A DNA stretch of 64,000 nucleotides from Ascarosepion bandense (GCA_037127315.1 JBBBDQ010001156.1:1909501-1973500), one strand, 5' to 3'. Numbered from the stretch's first letter, positions 1 through 11,254 are shown. Numbers and translations: made by a program. Notes: generated by a model from the letters alone, not told the origin.

Positions 1-48
1 TCCGATTGCTTTTTTACCCAGGATTGAAACCCGACCGAAATGGCGTCA

Positions 49-49
<1 letters not shown>
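1..49 (-). repeat. SINE-A fragment (tRNA-like part only)
   Basis: Read on the minus strand this is the B-box part of SINE-A, with a GGTTTCAATCC-type box followed by the conserved tail. It is cut at the left by the window edge. At the right, where other copies continue into the A box, it runs directly into (TA)n. Confidence 0.75.
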
Positions 50-97
<48 letters not shown>

Positions 98-114
98 GTG
101 TGTGTCTGTGTGTG
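50..114. repeat. (TA)n then (TG)n microsatellite
   Basis: About 45 bp of pure TA followed by a short TG-rich run. It replaces the missing half of the adjacent SINE-A. The next bases (about 112-135) resemble one terminus of the family F MITE seen at 20645-21004. Confidence 0.95.
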
Positions 115-344
115 TATTTAGGCAGCATTTTGTATGTAAGACGAAAGCTTAGATTGGATTATAAAACAATTATGTATCAATATTGGAATTTTCTTTCTTC
201 ATATAATGATAATGCTATTAAGCTTATCAGACAATATACAAAAAAATTACATAAAATGAATTGACAAAAATTGTCTATATTATTTAATGAAATATTATAT
301 TATCATAACAAAACATGCCTTAGTATATATATATAAATATACGC

Positions 345-380
345 ACACGCACACACACACACGCACACACACGCACACAC

Positions 381-434
<54 letters not shown>
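345..434. repeat. (CA)n and (TA)n microsatellite
   Basis: A CA-rich run passes into a pure TA run that ends exactly where a SINE-A copy begins. Predicted peptides here are only Tyr-Ile repeats and are not genes. Confidence 0.95.
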
Positions 435-436
<2 letters not shown>

Positions 437-745
437 CTATAGTATTTATGCTCTCACACCCTGATTGAGCACACTGGAAAGTGGGAGACTTTGTAAACAT
501 TAGCCACTCCGGTATATACGCTTCGCTCATTCGATAATGAATTAGAGTACTCTAGCTATTGGGCGTGCTTATACGCGCTAAAAAGCCTACCTTCTTCTAC
601 CGGACGCTCGTGGCCTAGGTGTAGAACAGCCGACTGATGCCGATTCGGTCGGGTTTCGATCCTGGGTTAGGAAGTGATCAGAATCTAAGCCGTACTGATG
701 ATCTGTGATACAGCAAAACAGATTTGTCTGCGGATGACTATAGTG
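435..745 (+). repeat. SINE-A, nearly complete copy
   Basis: A tRNA-derived element. Its tRNA-like module has an A-box region near 610-630 (GTGGCCTAGGTGTAG) and a B-box near 651-662 (GGTTTCGATCC). About 170 bp upstream of that module is also shared with the copies at 48.0 kb and 30.9 kb, so the tRNA-like part sits in the middle of the repeat rather than at its 5' end. The 3' tail ends GCGGATGAC and runs into TA repeats, as in most other copies. RNA polymerase III transcription is inferred from the boxes only. Confidence 0.85.
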
Positions 746-779
746 TATATATATATTTCTGTATCTTTTTCTAGATTTT

Positions 780-1560
780 TAGAATAATACTTTCATAAAT
801 TCTTTATATAAGAAAACCAACGAGCAAAAATTCTTGCCACATTAATTTTATTAGTCAATGTCCTCTTCGATACTGTAAAATTTCTGTAAAATTTCTTCTT
901 GCTTCAAATATAACGGTTGACAAATTGTTTAACGATCACTGGAAAGTGAAAATTATTCCAAATGGAATTTCTTTATGTTGTAATGTCATCGTCATGCACG
1001 TATTAAAACATGAAAAAACTCTTGTTTTTATAAACATTTTAGAACATTACTTCGGTATTCTTAGTTGATTTTATCAATTGACGCTTTAAGTGTTTTAATG
1101 AGTATTGCCTCAGTCAGTTAAGTGCCATACGTGATACACACTTGGGCGATCATGTCTCGAAAGAGACATGACTGACTGGGCAGAAGATTATCCCGCAGTA
1201 GGTTGCCATTGCTTTCTGCGGTAGACTGATTGTCAACTAAGGCTATAGAACCCAATCTGTCCTGTTATTTGACCCATAGCTGGAGGGGAAGAGACGGATT
1301 AATACCTTTCCCAAGGGTATTTGCGCGTATATGATTGCAACGAATTCAACTGGAATTCGAACCCGGCTCTCCGATTTCTCGTTCCGAGTCGATATTTACT
1401 GGACCACAACGCACATCCGAATATTGCCTCAAGTATTTGTAATATGCTTTTCTTGCTTTTTTTTTTCATTTGTCTTTCTATTTAAATACGCAAAATATTA
1501 TCCGTGAGTATGAACAGATTTTATTATAAATAGACACAATGTTTGCAATTTATTTAATCT

Positions 1561-1562
<2 letters not shown>
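780..1562. repeat. AT-rich family F copy interrupted by a SINE-B
   Basis: Bases 780-1112 match 43070-43340. Bases 1422-1562, with a conserved stretch around TATCCGTGAGTATGAA, match 20880-20960 and 44490-44575. The SINE-B at 1113-1421 splits the two halves. In the intact MITE at 20645-21004 related sequence is bounded by inverted ends. No coding capacity is visible. The copy ends at a 52-bp TA run. Confidence 0.65.
1113..1421 (-). repeat. SINE-B with 10-bp target site duplication
   Basis: A tRNA-derived SINE. On the minus strand the head near 1340-1410 carries a GGTCCAGTAAAT A-box-like stretch and a perfect GGTTCGAATTCC B box. The body contains a conserved domain (tagged GGCAACCTACTGCGGGA) and a hairpin at 1151-1170. 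The tail is a short CTGA-type repeat. The direct repeat TATTGCCTCA at 1103-1112 and 1422-1431 fits a target site duplication from retroposition into family F. Confidence 0.88.
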
Positions 1563-1617
<55 letters not shown>

Positions 1618-2209
1618 GAAATTAATGAATATATATCCATAGTTTGATAATTATTACTTTTTATAAAGCGAATAATACTGGGGTAGAGCTTTATAGAGAT
1701 ATAGTTATTGTTAGTGTTATAAAAATAATATATAGGACTGCGACTCGAATTAATTTATCAAACCAACGAATTGAAATAACTACTTAGTGCCACCACAAGA
1801 TAATTCACACTCTTAAATATATTTAAAATTATCTCAAACCATTCACTATATACTATACTGTATAATCCCATCCCTATATAAATGATACACACCTCAAACC
1901 TAACCTCAATTAACGATTTCGTTACCGTTTACCCTCACGTTTAAATCAAGTAATTCCTCCTTAAGTAATGAAACATATGGCTTTACGTTACCCCCACCCG
2001 CATAAAGTTCAGTTTCTATATCAACAACACCCTTTAAGATAAATATTTTATTCTTTTAATTTAAAAATTCGTAGCATTTCAATTATAATATTAGCACGTC
2101 CTGTTCTATCTACATACTCACACTTACTCACAAATATACGTCTCATTATCTATTGGTTTGCACATATAAATCTTTTAAATTCTAATAATCTTCCAATCCA
2201 CCACTTGTA

Positions 2210-2249
<40 letters not shown>

Positions 2250-2504
2250 ACACCAGCAATAGCAATCAACTTTGATAAAGTAAAGCAGCTGGCGGACAGA
2301 CATTCTCTTGAGTCTGGACACTGGAATTGATGAGCTGATCTAATTTAATTTCATTCATGATCACTTCACATCTTCAGAATTACTAAGATATTTTTCATTA
2401 CATTCATTTTTGTCCCAATCTCATTCTAACATGAGAAAGAGAAAGCTAGCAGACTTCTATCGGCGAAACGCTAAGTTAATAAGTTTCCATTTTGACTCAC
2501 CTTC

Positions 2505-2570
<66 letters not shown>

Positions 2571-2689
2571 CATATTAGGATCTTGAAAAGTTCTAGCTGT
2601 TTTTCAACAAATGTAGTTTCAGATGGTAATACATTTATAATAAAAATATACTATAAAAAAAACTAGAAATTCAGTATATGTCATTTCGC
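1563..2689. other. AT-rich gap with TA and CA/TA arrays
   Basis: (TA)n at 1563-1614 and 2212-2247, and (CA)n followed by (TA)n at 2510-2570. The rest is AT-rich DNA without a recognisable gene. The motif GAGAAAGAGAAAG near 2430 is not diagnostic of anything. Confidence 0.8.
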
Positions 2690-3420
2690 TGAAGTGTATC
2701 AACGTTGTTTTTATAGCGTTATACATGTTGCATTACGTGCAAAAGAAAAGTGTAGTTTCGGGGAAATTTTCTGCACTGCTTTATTCAAAATAAATATGCA
2801 GCTAAAGCACAAAAAATTCGTGTTGAGACTTAGGAAGAAGATGCTCTCTCGGAAACAACATGAAGGAATTAGTTTAGACGTTTCGAAAACAATGATTGTG
2901 ATTTTGAAGATAAAGAATGCTCTTGAGCATCAAAATAGGTTTAAGACAAAGAATTGTTTTTAGTATTGCAGGACTGTAGGTGGTATTTTGAATTCCTCTT
3001 TTTATTGAAGACTCAGGTCAGATGCAAGCTGAACTTGCAGAATCATTATTTGATCAAACAACAGTTTCGAAATGTTTGGTATCATTAGGAATGATTCAAA
3101 AGAAAAATCATTGGGTAACGTACGATTTGAAGCCAAGAGACATCGAAAGTCTTGTCTTGTTTTTGCATCGTATCGAGACCGGCGATTAAAATTGAATACA
3201 CTACAACCTAAGCGTACATATTGGGGTAAGCCCACGCATCAACATAGAAAGCAAAGCCGAATGTCCATGGTTCGAAGTTTCTGCTCTGTATTTGGTGGGA
3301 TCGGGTGGGTCTAGTTTGTTATGAACTGCTCAAACCACAAAACCATGACGGGAAATTGCTATCAAAAACATGTTGTGCAGTTATTTTCGCAGTGGAGGCT
3401 AGTATTTGTGCCAAAATCGG
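2690..3420 (+). pseudogene. Mariner (Tc1/mariner) transposase relic
   Basis: Mariner transposases cut and paste DNA elements at TA sites. The true reading frame is broken by many stops, but its pieces are in family order. An N-terminal helix-turn-helix portion reads RVET, a stop, EEDALSETT, then FRRFENNDCDFEDKEC (about 2785-2920). Next comes EDSGQMQAELAESL and SLGMIQKKNHWVTYDLKPRD (about 3005-3145), then HRIETGD (about 3164-3190). Further frames give YWGKP and a GIGWV segment matching the region after the first catalytic Asp. The second and third catalytic regions are missing or unreadable, so the copy is dead and 3'-truncated. The sequence resembles the cecropia/SETMAR-like mariner branch, but that subtype is inference. 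The longer ORFs at 2694-2963 and 3072-3314 lie partly in other frames and are not the ancestral protein. Confidence 0.8.
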
Positions 3421-3639
3421 TTCTAACAGCTTCGACGTACAAAAAGTTAAGAACTTGATATAATATGTATTACGCAGTGTAATCTTGCCAAGTCGCTGAC
3501 TACTTTCGTATTCGAGTAACTGTCTACTACTATTGTCTAAAATCGACTGACACTCGTTCCTCTTACAATTCCTACTTAAATTAGGTGGGAGAGGCTATTC
3601 ATTATAGAATAGGTGTTTCTCCATAACACAAAAATTGAT

Positions 3640-3935
3640 TCGTTCAATGAAAAGTATTTAAAAGTTCTATACTATAATTGCATTGAACACTTTTAAATAC
3701 AACTGTGTACAGGTCTAATTTAATTATGACCAAAAACTAAGTAATTCAGTAATTATGCATATATATATATATATATATATTGGTTGATTGACTGATTGTT
3801 TAATTACTTAGTTTTTACTCATAATAATATTAGACCAGCGCTCATTTGTAGTAAAAAGTGTTTAACACAATTATATTGTAGAACTTTTGAATATTTTCCA
3901 TTTTCCATTTTCCATTTGTAAATGAGTTGTACATG
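3640..3935. repeat. Fold-back of two family Y arms around (TA)n
   Basis: The left arm (3640-3760) matches the terminal part of family Y copies at 51.9 kb and 63.1 kb. The right arm (3781-3935) is the same sequence in reverse complement, including the coding-like motif YCRTFEYF on the plus strand. A 22-bp TA run forms the loop. A transcript could fold into a long imperfect hairpin. Confidence 0.75.
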
Positions 3936-4072
3936 TTCTAAAGTATAATTTATAATATATATATATATATTTATATATCTTTCTATATATGCGTATATAT
4001 CTATGCACATACATCTCTCTCTCTCTCTCTCTCTCTTGTTATATGTATATACACTCTTACTCTCTCTTTCTT

Positions 4073-4104
<32 letters not shown>

Positions 4105-4145
4105 CAATTCTCTCTTTCTATATATGCACATATATATATGCACAC

Positions 4146-4204
<59 letters not shown>

Positions 4205-4337
4205 TCTCTTTTGTACATATATATATATATAAATGTATATAAACATATTTCTCTTAAAATAAATACATAGACTTTCTCTCACTGCTTATATATATAGAGA
4301 TCAATTTAATATATATGTATGCATATAAGTAGATTAA

Positions 4338-4386
<49 letters not shown>

Positions 4387-4421
4387 ATTAGTCATATATT
4401 ATATATTAATATAAGTTTATG

Positions 4422-4469
<48 letters not shown>

Positions 4470-4500
4470 TAAATTGATCTGGTTATGTTTATTTTAATTT
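3936..4500. repeat. Compound TA / CT / TG microsatellite block
   Basis: Interspersed (TA)n, (CT)n and short (TG)n arrays, including (TA)n at about 4156-4200, 4340-4382 and 4425-4470. Translated ORFs are pure Tyr/Ile/Ser/Leu repeats and are rejected as genes. Confidence 0.95.
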
Positions 4501-4956
4501 TCTCATTTTTTCCTTATGACGCGATTTTCTTCCGAGATGTTCTCTTTGATTTTGTGCTTTGCCCTATCCTTTATTCGTTTTTTATTTCGTCCATTTGTTT
4601 CTCTGACGCCTTTTAGTAAATCCACAAGGGAAGACTCGAAAGTGGAAATGTTAATCGAATGACACCGACGAAAACACAAGGCATCTTCCTGAGGGTGGAC
4701 TGACAAATGACAAAACAGTCAGACCGACAGACAGAACGGAATGGAAAGCAACTAAATAAATACAGAAAATGCTAAAATAACGAGAAAAAAAATTTTAAAA
4801 AAGGAAATAAAAACCCTTCTTTAATAATTTACGATTTATGATTCGATATTTATAACTATTTTTTCTTCTGCATCAATTTTACTGGTTTAAGCAAAAGTGC
4901 GATTATGTGTTTATCTTCTCTCTCTCTTTCTCTCTCTCTCTCCCTCTCTCTCTCCC

Positions 4957-5005
<49 letters not shown>

Positions 5006-5032
5006 TTATTTAAATATCTTCAGGGATATAGT
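4501..5032. other. Unassigned DNA ending in (CT)n(GT)n
   Basis: No protein family is recognisable in the 67-codon minus-strand ORF at 4503-4706. A pyrimidine array (about 4915-4965) leads into about 36 bp of GT at 4968-5004. Confidence 0.7.
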
Positions 5033-5509
5033 TTGCTTTTGATGTTTAAATACAACATCTTTGATAGATTCTCGTTTTCTCTCACAATACAACTTCGTAT
5101 CAATTCGGCTCGGCTCGGTTCTGTTCGGCAGTGTTGTTCAAGAACCAAAATGTTGTTCGATAACCAAAGCATTTTTATATTAAACTGTCTGTTAGAAAAC
5201 CAATTTGTTCGATATGAGAGACATTTGAGAACCCATGTTGCTTTCCACGCTGTAATTACTAAATTTATTGGCGAAAATAGACTGATTAGGCATAAAAAAT
5301 TCGCAGTAGTAACAGAAAAAAGGAAATGTGCCGTTTATACATATAGTACCAGAGATGTTCTTGTTCCTTGGGCTCAGATTGAAAGTTCTGATAAACATGC
5401 ATTCGTTGAAGATGAGCAAGTCAAACAACCGCCGAAAAATTTTCTAAGTTACACAACAAATACCAACCTACTGCTCATCTCATACGCGCATTATAAGGCA
5501 TTTGAATAA
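5033..5509 (+). CDS. Unrecognised 158-codon ORF
   Basis: The longest non-repetitive ORF in the first 30 kb. The predicted protein is basic to neutral, has no obvious signal peptide or membrane helix, and contains scattered Cys and His residues without a clear zinc-finger spacing. Its last nine or so codons lie in a segment (5483-5581) duplicated beside the Helitron at 18.3 kb, so the 3' end at least is repeat-derived. No splice-site or promoter context can be demonstrated. It may be an exon, part of an unrecognised transposon, or chance. I do not recognise a family. Confidence 0.2.
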   Translation: MLLMFKYNIFDRFSFSLTIQLRINSARLGSVRQCCSRTKMLFDNQSIFILNCLLENQFVRYERHLRTHVAFHAVITKFIGENRLIRHKKFAVVTEKRKCAVYTYSTRDVLVPWAQIESSDKHAFVEDEQVKQPPKNFLSYTTNTNLLLISYAHYKAFE

Positions 5510-5581
5510 ACTTTAATACGTCAATCTCCACAATTTATTTTTCAAGCAAGGCGATAATACCATTAAGATGCAAGAGATTAA
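5483..5581 (+). repeat. Segment shared with 18274-18372
   Basis: This 99-bp stretch is repeated in reverse complement next to the Helitron at 17.8-18.3 kb with few differences, but is absent beside the Helitron at 12.2 kb. Either the true Helitron 5' end lies further out in these two copies, or both derive from one longer unit. Confidence 0.8.
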
Positions 5582-6265
5582 TCTAAATTTATTTATAAAT
5601 GAAACTTTGTCTTTGTGTGTGTGTGTCCGTTACCTATAGACTCCGAAACAGCTGAACCGATTTTCTTGAAAATTTACAGTTTTACTATAAGCGCCTACGA
5701 GTGTTCTTAGCTAGGTTTTGTGTCAAGGTACCTCCGATAAATATCGAAAATCGATAATCGAAAAAATCGGGTTATAGAAGGTGTGGTCCGATTTTAATCA
5801 AATTTGAGACACTCATAGACAAAGACATAAGAAACGATATTCAGAAGTTTCAAGGTTGCAGTTCTTACAATAGTGCAGAAAATCGATAATATATAGATAT
5901 AAATGGTAAGATGTATGTGTGTGTGTCTGTTTATCTGCTTGTATGTCTGTATTTTTTCAGCCCTTTTATTTTAGTTTTTGTTTCGGGTTTGGCTCTAAGT
6001 AGATATAATTGTAGTTCTTAGTCTCAGCCATACTATTTACTCAGAGGACTTATTTAGCCTTCGAAATTATTTGATATCGATACCAGGAAATCAAAATTTG
6101 ACTTACATCCATTCATTTTTCTTTCAGTCTACGGTTTCGCTTTAACTGGGAACAACTGTTGCTTTTTGGGCTTTCGTGCCAACGTCCAAAGAGTCTGAGC
6201 TCCAGGACCATCGATTAGTTTTAAAGCTTTCATTACACCTGAGCAACGCCGGGATATACTGCTAA
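5582..6265 (+). mobile_element. Non-autonomous Helitron (684 bp)
   Basis: It begins TCTAAATTTATTTATAA preceded by A. It ends with a GC-rich short hairpin (GAGCAACGCCGGG), then ATATACTG and CTAA followed by T. A 5' TC, a hairpin about 10 bases from a 3' CTRR end, and insertion between A and T are the defining Helitron features. There is a GT-rich microsatellite near the 5' end. No Rep/helicase ORF is present, so it would depend on an autonomous relative. Shorter relatives lie at 12.2 kb and 17.8 kb. Confidence 0.78.
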
Positions 6266-6374
6266 TGGAATTAAAAAAAGAATCAGATGATTTTAAATGG
6301 AACTGGAAAGATAATCTGAAACAACAAACAGTGAATAAACCTTTACTCTTGTTCAAAAAAAGACGCACGTTAAC

Positions 6375-6412
6375 CAGGCGATAGGACAAATTGTCTTGTC
6401 CTATTGAGGAGA
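6375..6412. repeat. Short inverted repeat
   Basis: ATAGGACAA and its reverse complement TTGTCCTAT are separated by six bases, giving a 9-bp stem just downstream of the Helitron. There is no T-run, so it is not a bacterial-type terminator. Confidence 0.6.
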
Positions 6413-6454
6413 AGAATAAAATAAAAATATATTGGAATGAAAATAAAATGGCTC

Positions 6455-6885
6455 GTTATTATTTCAAGATATTTCTGTGTAATTTTGGCAAATACATCTG
6501 TTAGAATGAGATTTTAATGTTGTTATACTTTTTGCGTAATTTCGACGACAATTCATCCATCGCACTAAGTCGTAAATTTATTCAATAGAATCGCCATTAG
6601 CTTCAAGCACGGCTTCCAGACAATTTTGAAATCAACTGAGATTTTTGTGACTGTACTCTTGTTTAAGTTGGACATTAGTTGCAATAATTGTTGCGTTCGG
6701 TTCATCTTTGGTCATAAAGGAGTTTTGATGGTCACTCGTTTAACTGAGCCCCACATATAATAATTAAGGAAGTTGCAGTTCAAGATATTTCTGAGTAATT
6801 TTGGTAAATATATAAGTTAAAATATGATTCCAATTTTTTCATTTTTGCGTAATTTAGTCGAAAACTTATCCATCGCACCCGCTTA
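6455..6885 (-). pseudogene. Tc1/mariner-like remnant with 100-bp direct repeats
   Basis: Two direct repeats, about 6460-6565 and 6785-6885, share CAAGATATTTCTG and end near CATCCATCGCAC. Between them the minus strand encodes a short transposase-tail-like peptide, FQNCLEAVLEANGDSIE, resembling the C-terminal 'EAVI-ANGD-IE' end of Tc1/mariner transposases. Catalytic residues are absent. The assignment is tentative and rests on this tail motif. Confidence 0.45.
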
Positions 6886-8500
6886 ATCACTCTCTCTGTC
6901 TCTCTATGCCTGTCTGTTTGTCTCTCTCTCTCTCTCTCACTCTCACTCTCTCTCTCTCTCTATATATATATATATGCATATTAATTAATTAATTAATTGA
7001 AACAACTACTTTAATGTTCACTGGTTAACAGGGTGTGATCGTTTTCTATCTTTTCCTCAGATTAGATAATTTGTGGTAGCGTGAAATAATATGAATCTAT
7101 TTTCCGTGTGTACGATAAAATTTGTTTGGCCTTAAAAAATATTCTGTCATCGTGATTGCATTTGATTTTTTCTTGACCAGACACTATTGTTTAAACTGTC
7201 GTATACACAGGTCAAAAAGAAAAAAAAATTGAAATGGTTTCGAGACGACAAACATCTTTTTTGCTAATTTGAGGGAGCTGAGTTGTAAATTGACCTTACT
7301 TTTTATTGGTTAGCTACCGTTTTTTGCTTCATTTTTGGAAGAAAAAAAAGGCATTTTTCTATTTGTTTTCTGTATATATGATGGCAATATCTCTTGAAGT
7401 AAAATCATAGAAACCTCGTATTAAACCAAGAAATATTAGTCTTCTTATTCAGAAATACTTTTCCAATAACAATCAGACCCTAAGTCTTTAAAAATAACAT
7501 TAAATATAGCAAAACAAACAAAGTATTTTCATCAAATCACTTAATAAAACTAACATCAGAATAAAAACATTCGTCAACATGAAAACTATTGAAAAATGTT
7601 TTCTTTCTTGCCTGTCATCTTCAGTATTAAGTTCCTTTTTATGCTAGTCAGCCATCATCTCACCGTCCTTGATAGCCCTCTTCCATTGTTTCTGTATACG
7701 GAAGAAATCGTTATCTTTGTTCATCATTCATATCGCCTCAATTATCAGAAAATTAATCAGGATTGCTATGTAAAATATAAACCTTAATAGTCATATTAGC
7801 ATTTTACTGATAAAGTATATTCGTTAGTTTGATTTTTGCGATAAGTTAGAAAAAACCGGTACTTCTATTTTTAAAAAAAGTTGGAAAAAATTCGGTCTTT
7901 CTATTTTAAAATTTTTTTTACTCAAAAACACATTTCTTATTTTAAAAAAATAGTTTGTTTCAGGTGGCTGGCATAAATTGCTCGACCTACCTGAAAATTT
8001 ATTTGTTTCTACGAATTTATTAAATAATTTCGCGATCATCCCAGATTGTAAATTGATTTTTTTTACCAAAAATCAGCAATTTCAGTAATACAAAAACGGC
8101 AGCTAATCATGAAAATCTCACGCCATTTTCTGAATTTGCAACATAAAATTAGCTAAAAAACGTGCATTTTTTCTTGGCACCAAAATCGTGTTGACCAGCA
8201 TTATTTGTCCTACGGCAATGGAAATTATTCCAAAAAAATTCGAAAGATGTGACGCTGTAAAAACACACATGCAGGCCTTACAGGGAGAACGCGGATATTG
8301 TTGGTGTCAACCTTTTAACTGTCAGTTGTGTTATCAAGGAAACAAAGTAGATCTATCTGGCCAAATCGTAAAGGTAAATGCGGTTGGAAGAGAAAACACC
8401 AAGAGTCGACTTATACGTGATCAGGGAAAGTGTGAAATCCTTGGAAGACATTATTCGTTTTGATTCAGTTAATTTTCTTAAGGTTGTGTGTATCTATAGA
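6886..8500. other. Unassigned AT-rich DNA
   Basis: A (CT)n array at about 6888-6960 is followed by AT-rich DNA with several A- or T-runs. The small ORFs at 7596-7787, 7824-8069 and 8188-8463 carry no recognisable domain and no supporting context. Confidence 0.7.
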
Positions 8501-9008
8501 CAGGGTGTCCAGAAAGTTCGTGTGCACTTTAAAAGAATTATAACTTTATTTGTATTTGCGATAGAAATAATTTGTAAAAAAGATTAGAAAGAAGAGAATG
8601 TATATTACTTAAGGTTTTATTGAAATTTTATTCAAGTTTATATGTCCTCCATGATTAGCAATACAAAGGGTACTACGATTTTGAAGTTCACAGATTTACA
8701 GCAATACCTGAAATCACATAAGTTATTTTAGCTTTCAAATCTTCTAATGAACTAGGTTTTGTTTCATACACACTTATTTTCCTATGTGCCCATAAAAATC
8801 TAATGAAGTTAAATCTGGCGAACGGGGAGGCCAATAAAATGATCCACCCCTTCCGATCCATCTGTTAAAAAATTCCTGATATAGAAACTGTCTAACACGC
8901 AGAGCAAAATGACAAGGAGCTCCATCTTGTTGAAACACTATTATCTTTCAAGATTAGTTGTTGAAGCTCATATTTTACAGATTATTTCTATCACAAATAG
9001 AAATAATT
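8501..9008 (-). mobile_element. Tc1/mariner-superfamily element, internally deleted
   Basis: The left end starts CAGGGTGTCC. Bases 8547-8579 recur inverted at 8973-9007 as part of the right terminal repeat, but the outermost right end is gone. The minus strand between them encodes the last third of a DDE transposase: FQQDGAPCHFALRVRQFL (second catalytic Asp), RWIGRGGSFYWPPRSPDL (third catalytic region), then ETKPSSLEDLKAKI. A small deletion and frameshift follow the third motif. The first catalytic Asp and the DNA-binding part are lost. The element cannot move on its own. Confidence 0.8.
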
Positions 9009-10904
9009 CGCCGTCGAAGTATGTGAAGTATTTTGTATAACTTGTATAACAAAAGGAAAGATATATAAATGTTATGGATAGTAGAAATGGTTAGAAAGAA
9101 GCCATCAAAAGTGTTGTCATTATCGTAGGAAATAATTTGGGCTTCTTTCTACCAGGCATTATTGAGAATCCTATATTCTACTTTTAAACAAACATGTATC
9201 GTATACGTGAGATGTGTATAACATTACAAGTTAAAATGTTGTGACGCCTCTCGCGGCTGGTCGTTGATGGCGTCGATTCAGTAGCTGGTTTTCAAGTTGA
9301 CTGTTCCAACGGTGATCTCCACTGCCAACATTGTGAACTTTGATATCAAGGAAGTTACGTGAAATTCTCGCTAGATGTCTCTCCGCCAAGTCAAGTCAAA
9401 CTGGATGCATGCGCACAATTGGTCAACCGAAATGGCACAAAAATAATTAGAATTACGCCTGAATCAGTTGTAGAAAAGTTTTTATATACAAAAAGAAAAT
9501 AGAGTAAAATAATCACCAATCGTTTTCTTCCCAAACCTTGTTCCTATCAAGCTGGAAATGAAACGGAAATGTCCACCAATTTTTCTAAGTAATAATTTGC
9601 GAAGAGTTTTTCTTCTTATCATTAATTCAAGTCTCTGGTTGGCGATATCACTTCACTACAATCAGAGTTTTACGTTTGTTTCGATTCAAAATGTCTTTGT
9701 TTCGTTTCACACCGAAGATATACGGAAACTGCCAAAGGATTGACTTTGAAAGTGGTGGGTAAGTGCAGCAACGGTGGTCAGACGTCTTCGGTTCCATACT
9801 TCGGACTGGATCTTGAATCCGAGCTGGGTATGAATTAGTTTTGGTCCCCCGGGGTTTTGATTTTATGCTGGTCTCTGCTCTACTGGTGCGGGGCATGACG
9901 GACACTGGGTGTCTATGCAAATCTAGTTTTGCTGGCCCTTGCGTCCAATGAAATCATTTCCCAACTTTGGGGCGGAGTTACTTATTCTATTTTCTTTCCT
10001 TTTGGTCAACATTACTCGTTTTGGGTTGGATTTTTATGCCTTCAATTCCTTTCTCAGGAAAATCCCAATTTAGTTATTTCTCATAGCAAAAAATCCTTAA
10101 CTTTGCACTTGTCAAAGACGCCTGAATACGAAAAATCTCTCTCTGCTTTTGTGACAATACTTTCTGACATTTCTCAGCAATGTTTATTCCGCATAAGTTT
10201 GTTAGAAAACACAAAAACAATAGAATTTTCATTTTATCTACTGTTTCATTAAGCCTATCAATTGCACCTCTCTTATTCGTGCTGTTTCCGCTTGTCAATA
10301 ATGGCCGTCTGATCCGATGGACTTATCTGACTCGGCTGGTTAGAAACAATCACACCTGCAATCTTTTATTTCATATTTACTTTCAGCTCGTTTGTAATTT
10401 TCCTTTTTTTCTTCTGTTCATATTGGAACAGGATAAATTTATTTTCTCTGTTCATATTGGAACAGAACAAAATTTCCCAGTTGTTTTTTTTTATCTATGA
10501 AAATTAATAATGCAATTTAATATAATTTTTTTTTCGTTTGATCTGTGATAATTAATAATGCAAACTAATATAATTTCTTCCGTTACGGCCATGCTAAATA
10601 TAGTGTTATAGCGTTGCGAAATGTAGAAAGGGTGCGCTAGCAAAACATCTCTAACCGATGGAAAGCAGCACAATCTTTTCAGGCCCAGATCGTGCATTTT
10701 TACTTTAAGATCAATAGATATGAGAAACAAGCTTGACTGGGCATAGGTTATTACGAGAGAAAACAAATGGACTTGAATACTAAGTCAGAAAAATAACACT
10801 ATTTTAATCTTAGAAATTACAAAGTCAGCTTGATTTGGAAATCAATATTGGCTATACAAAATTTTAACCTCAACACGTAACTTTTTAAAAAAATCATTTC
10901 ACCC
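9009..10904. other. Unassigned DNA, no gene recognised
   Basis: Composition is slightly less AT-rich than the flanks. ORFs of 60-107 codons on both strands (for example 9929-10252 and 10180-10500) overlap each other and show no domain. A 35-bp motif containing AATTAATAATGCAA recurs around 10502-10575. I see no promoter or splice evidence. Confidence 0.6.
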
Positions 10905-11190
10905 AAGCATGGCGCGATGGCCACCAGTGGAAAAGAGTCAGAGAAATAAATACAGGGTACAGAGGTCGGATAAAAGATGGATAGAATTCAAGGAGACAGA
11001 AGATGGCAGCTAATGTTGCATTTGAAATTTTGTCGATTGTAGCTATCCGGGAAGCAAACAAACGGATAGGAGTTGCACAGACGGGAAGTACGAGAAAAGA
11101 AACTGATGAGTAGAATAGGAGGTTACGTTTAACTATATGAACTGGAAAAATATGGGATATTAATGCCAACCTAGTAGAACGCATAAATAC
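10905..11190 (-). pseudogene. Worn CR1/Jockey-type LINE C-terminus
   Basis: The 96-codon minus-strand frame TRLALISHIFPVHIVKRNLL aligns with the TRLATRSHPFTVK segment of the better preserved LINE tails at 19.5 kb and 22.6 kb. The RLWNSLP and CFPDSYN motifs are recognisable only with substitutions. Catalytic reverse-transcriptase motifs are absent. This is an old 5'-truncated copy. Confidence 0.6.
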
Positions 11191-11254
11191 AGGGCAACCG
11201 GGAAAAAAGGAATGTATATTTCAGGCGTAATTCTTGAATGCATAAAGCAGGCCA

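Noticed and set aside
303..530. ORFs made of Tyr-Ile, Ile-Tyr-Leu-Ser, Ser-Leu or Cys-Val repeats (for example here, 3819-4270, 12781-13194, 29394-30156, 51644-51914)
   Set aside because: They are direct translations of TA, GATA, CT or TG microsatellites and have no other supporting feature.
2694..2963. The 89-codon ORF as an independent gene
   Set aside because: The conserved mariner frame over part of this stretch is a different one containing stops; the longer ORF is a shadow.
6375..6412. A rho-independent terminator
   Set aside because: The stem has no following T-run and lies in eukaryotic repeat DNA.
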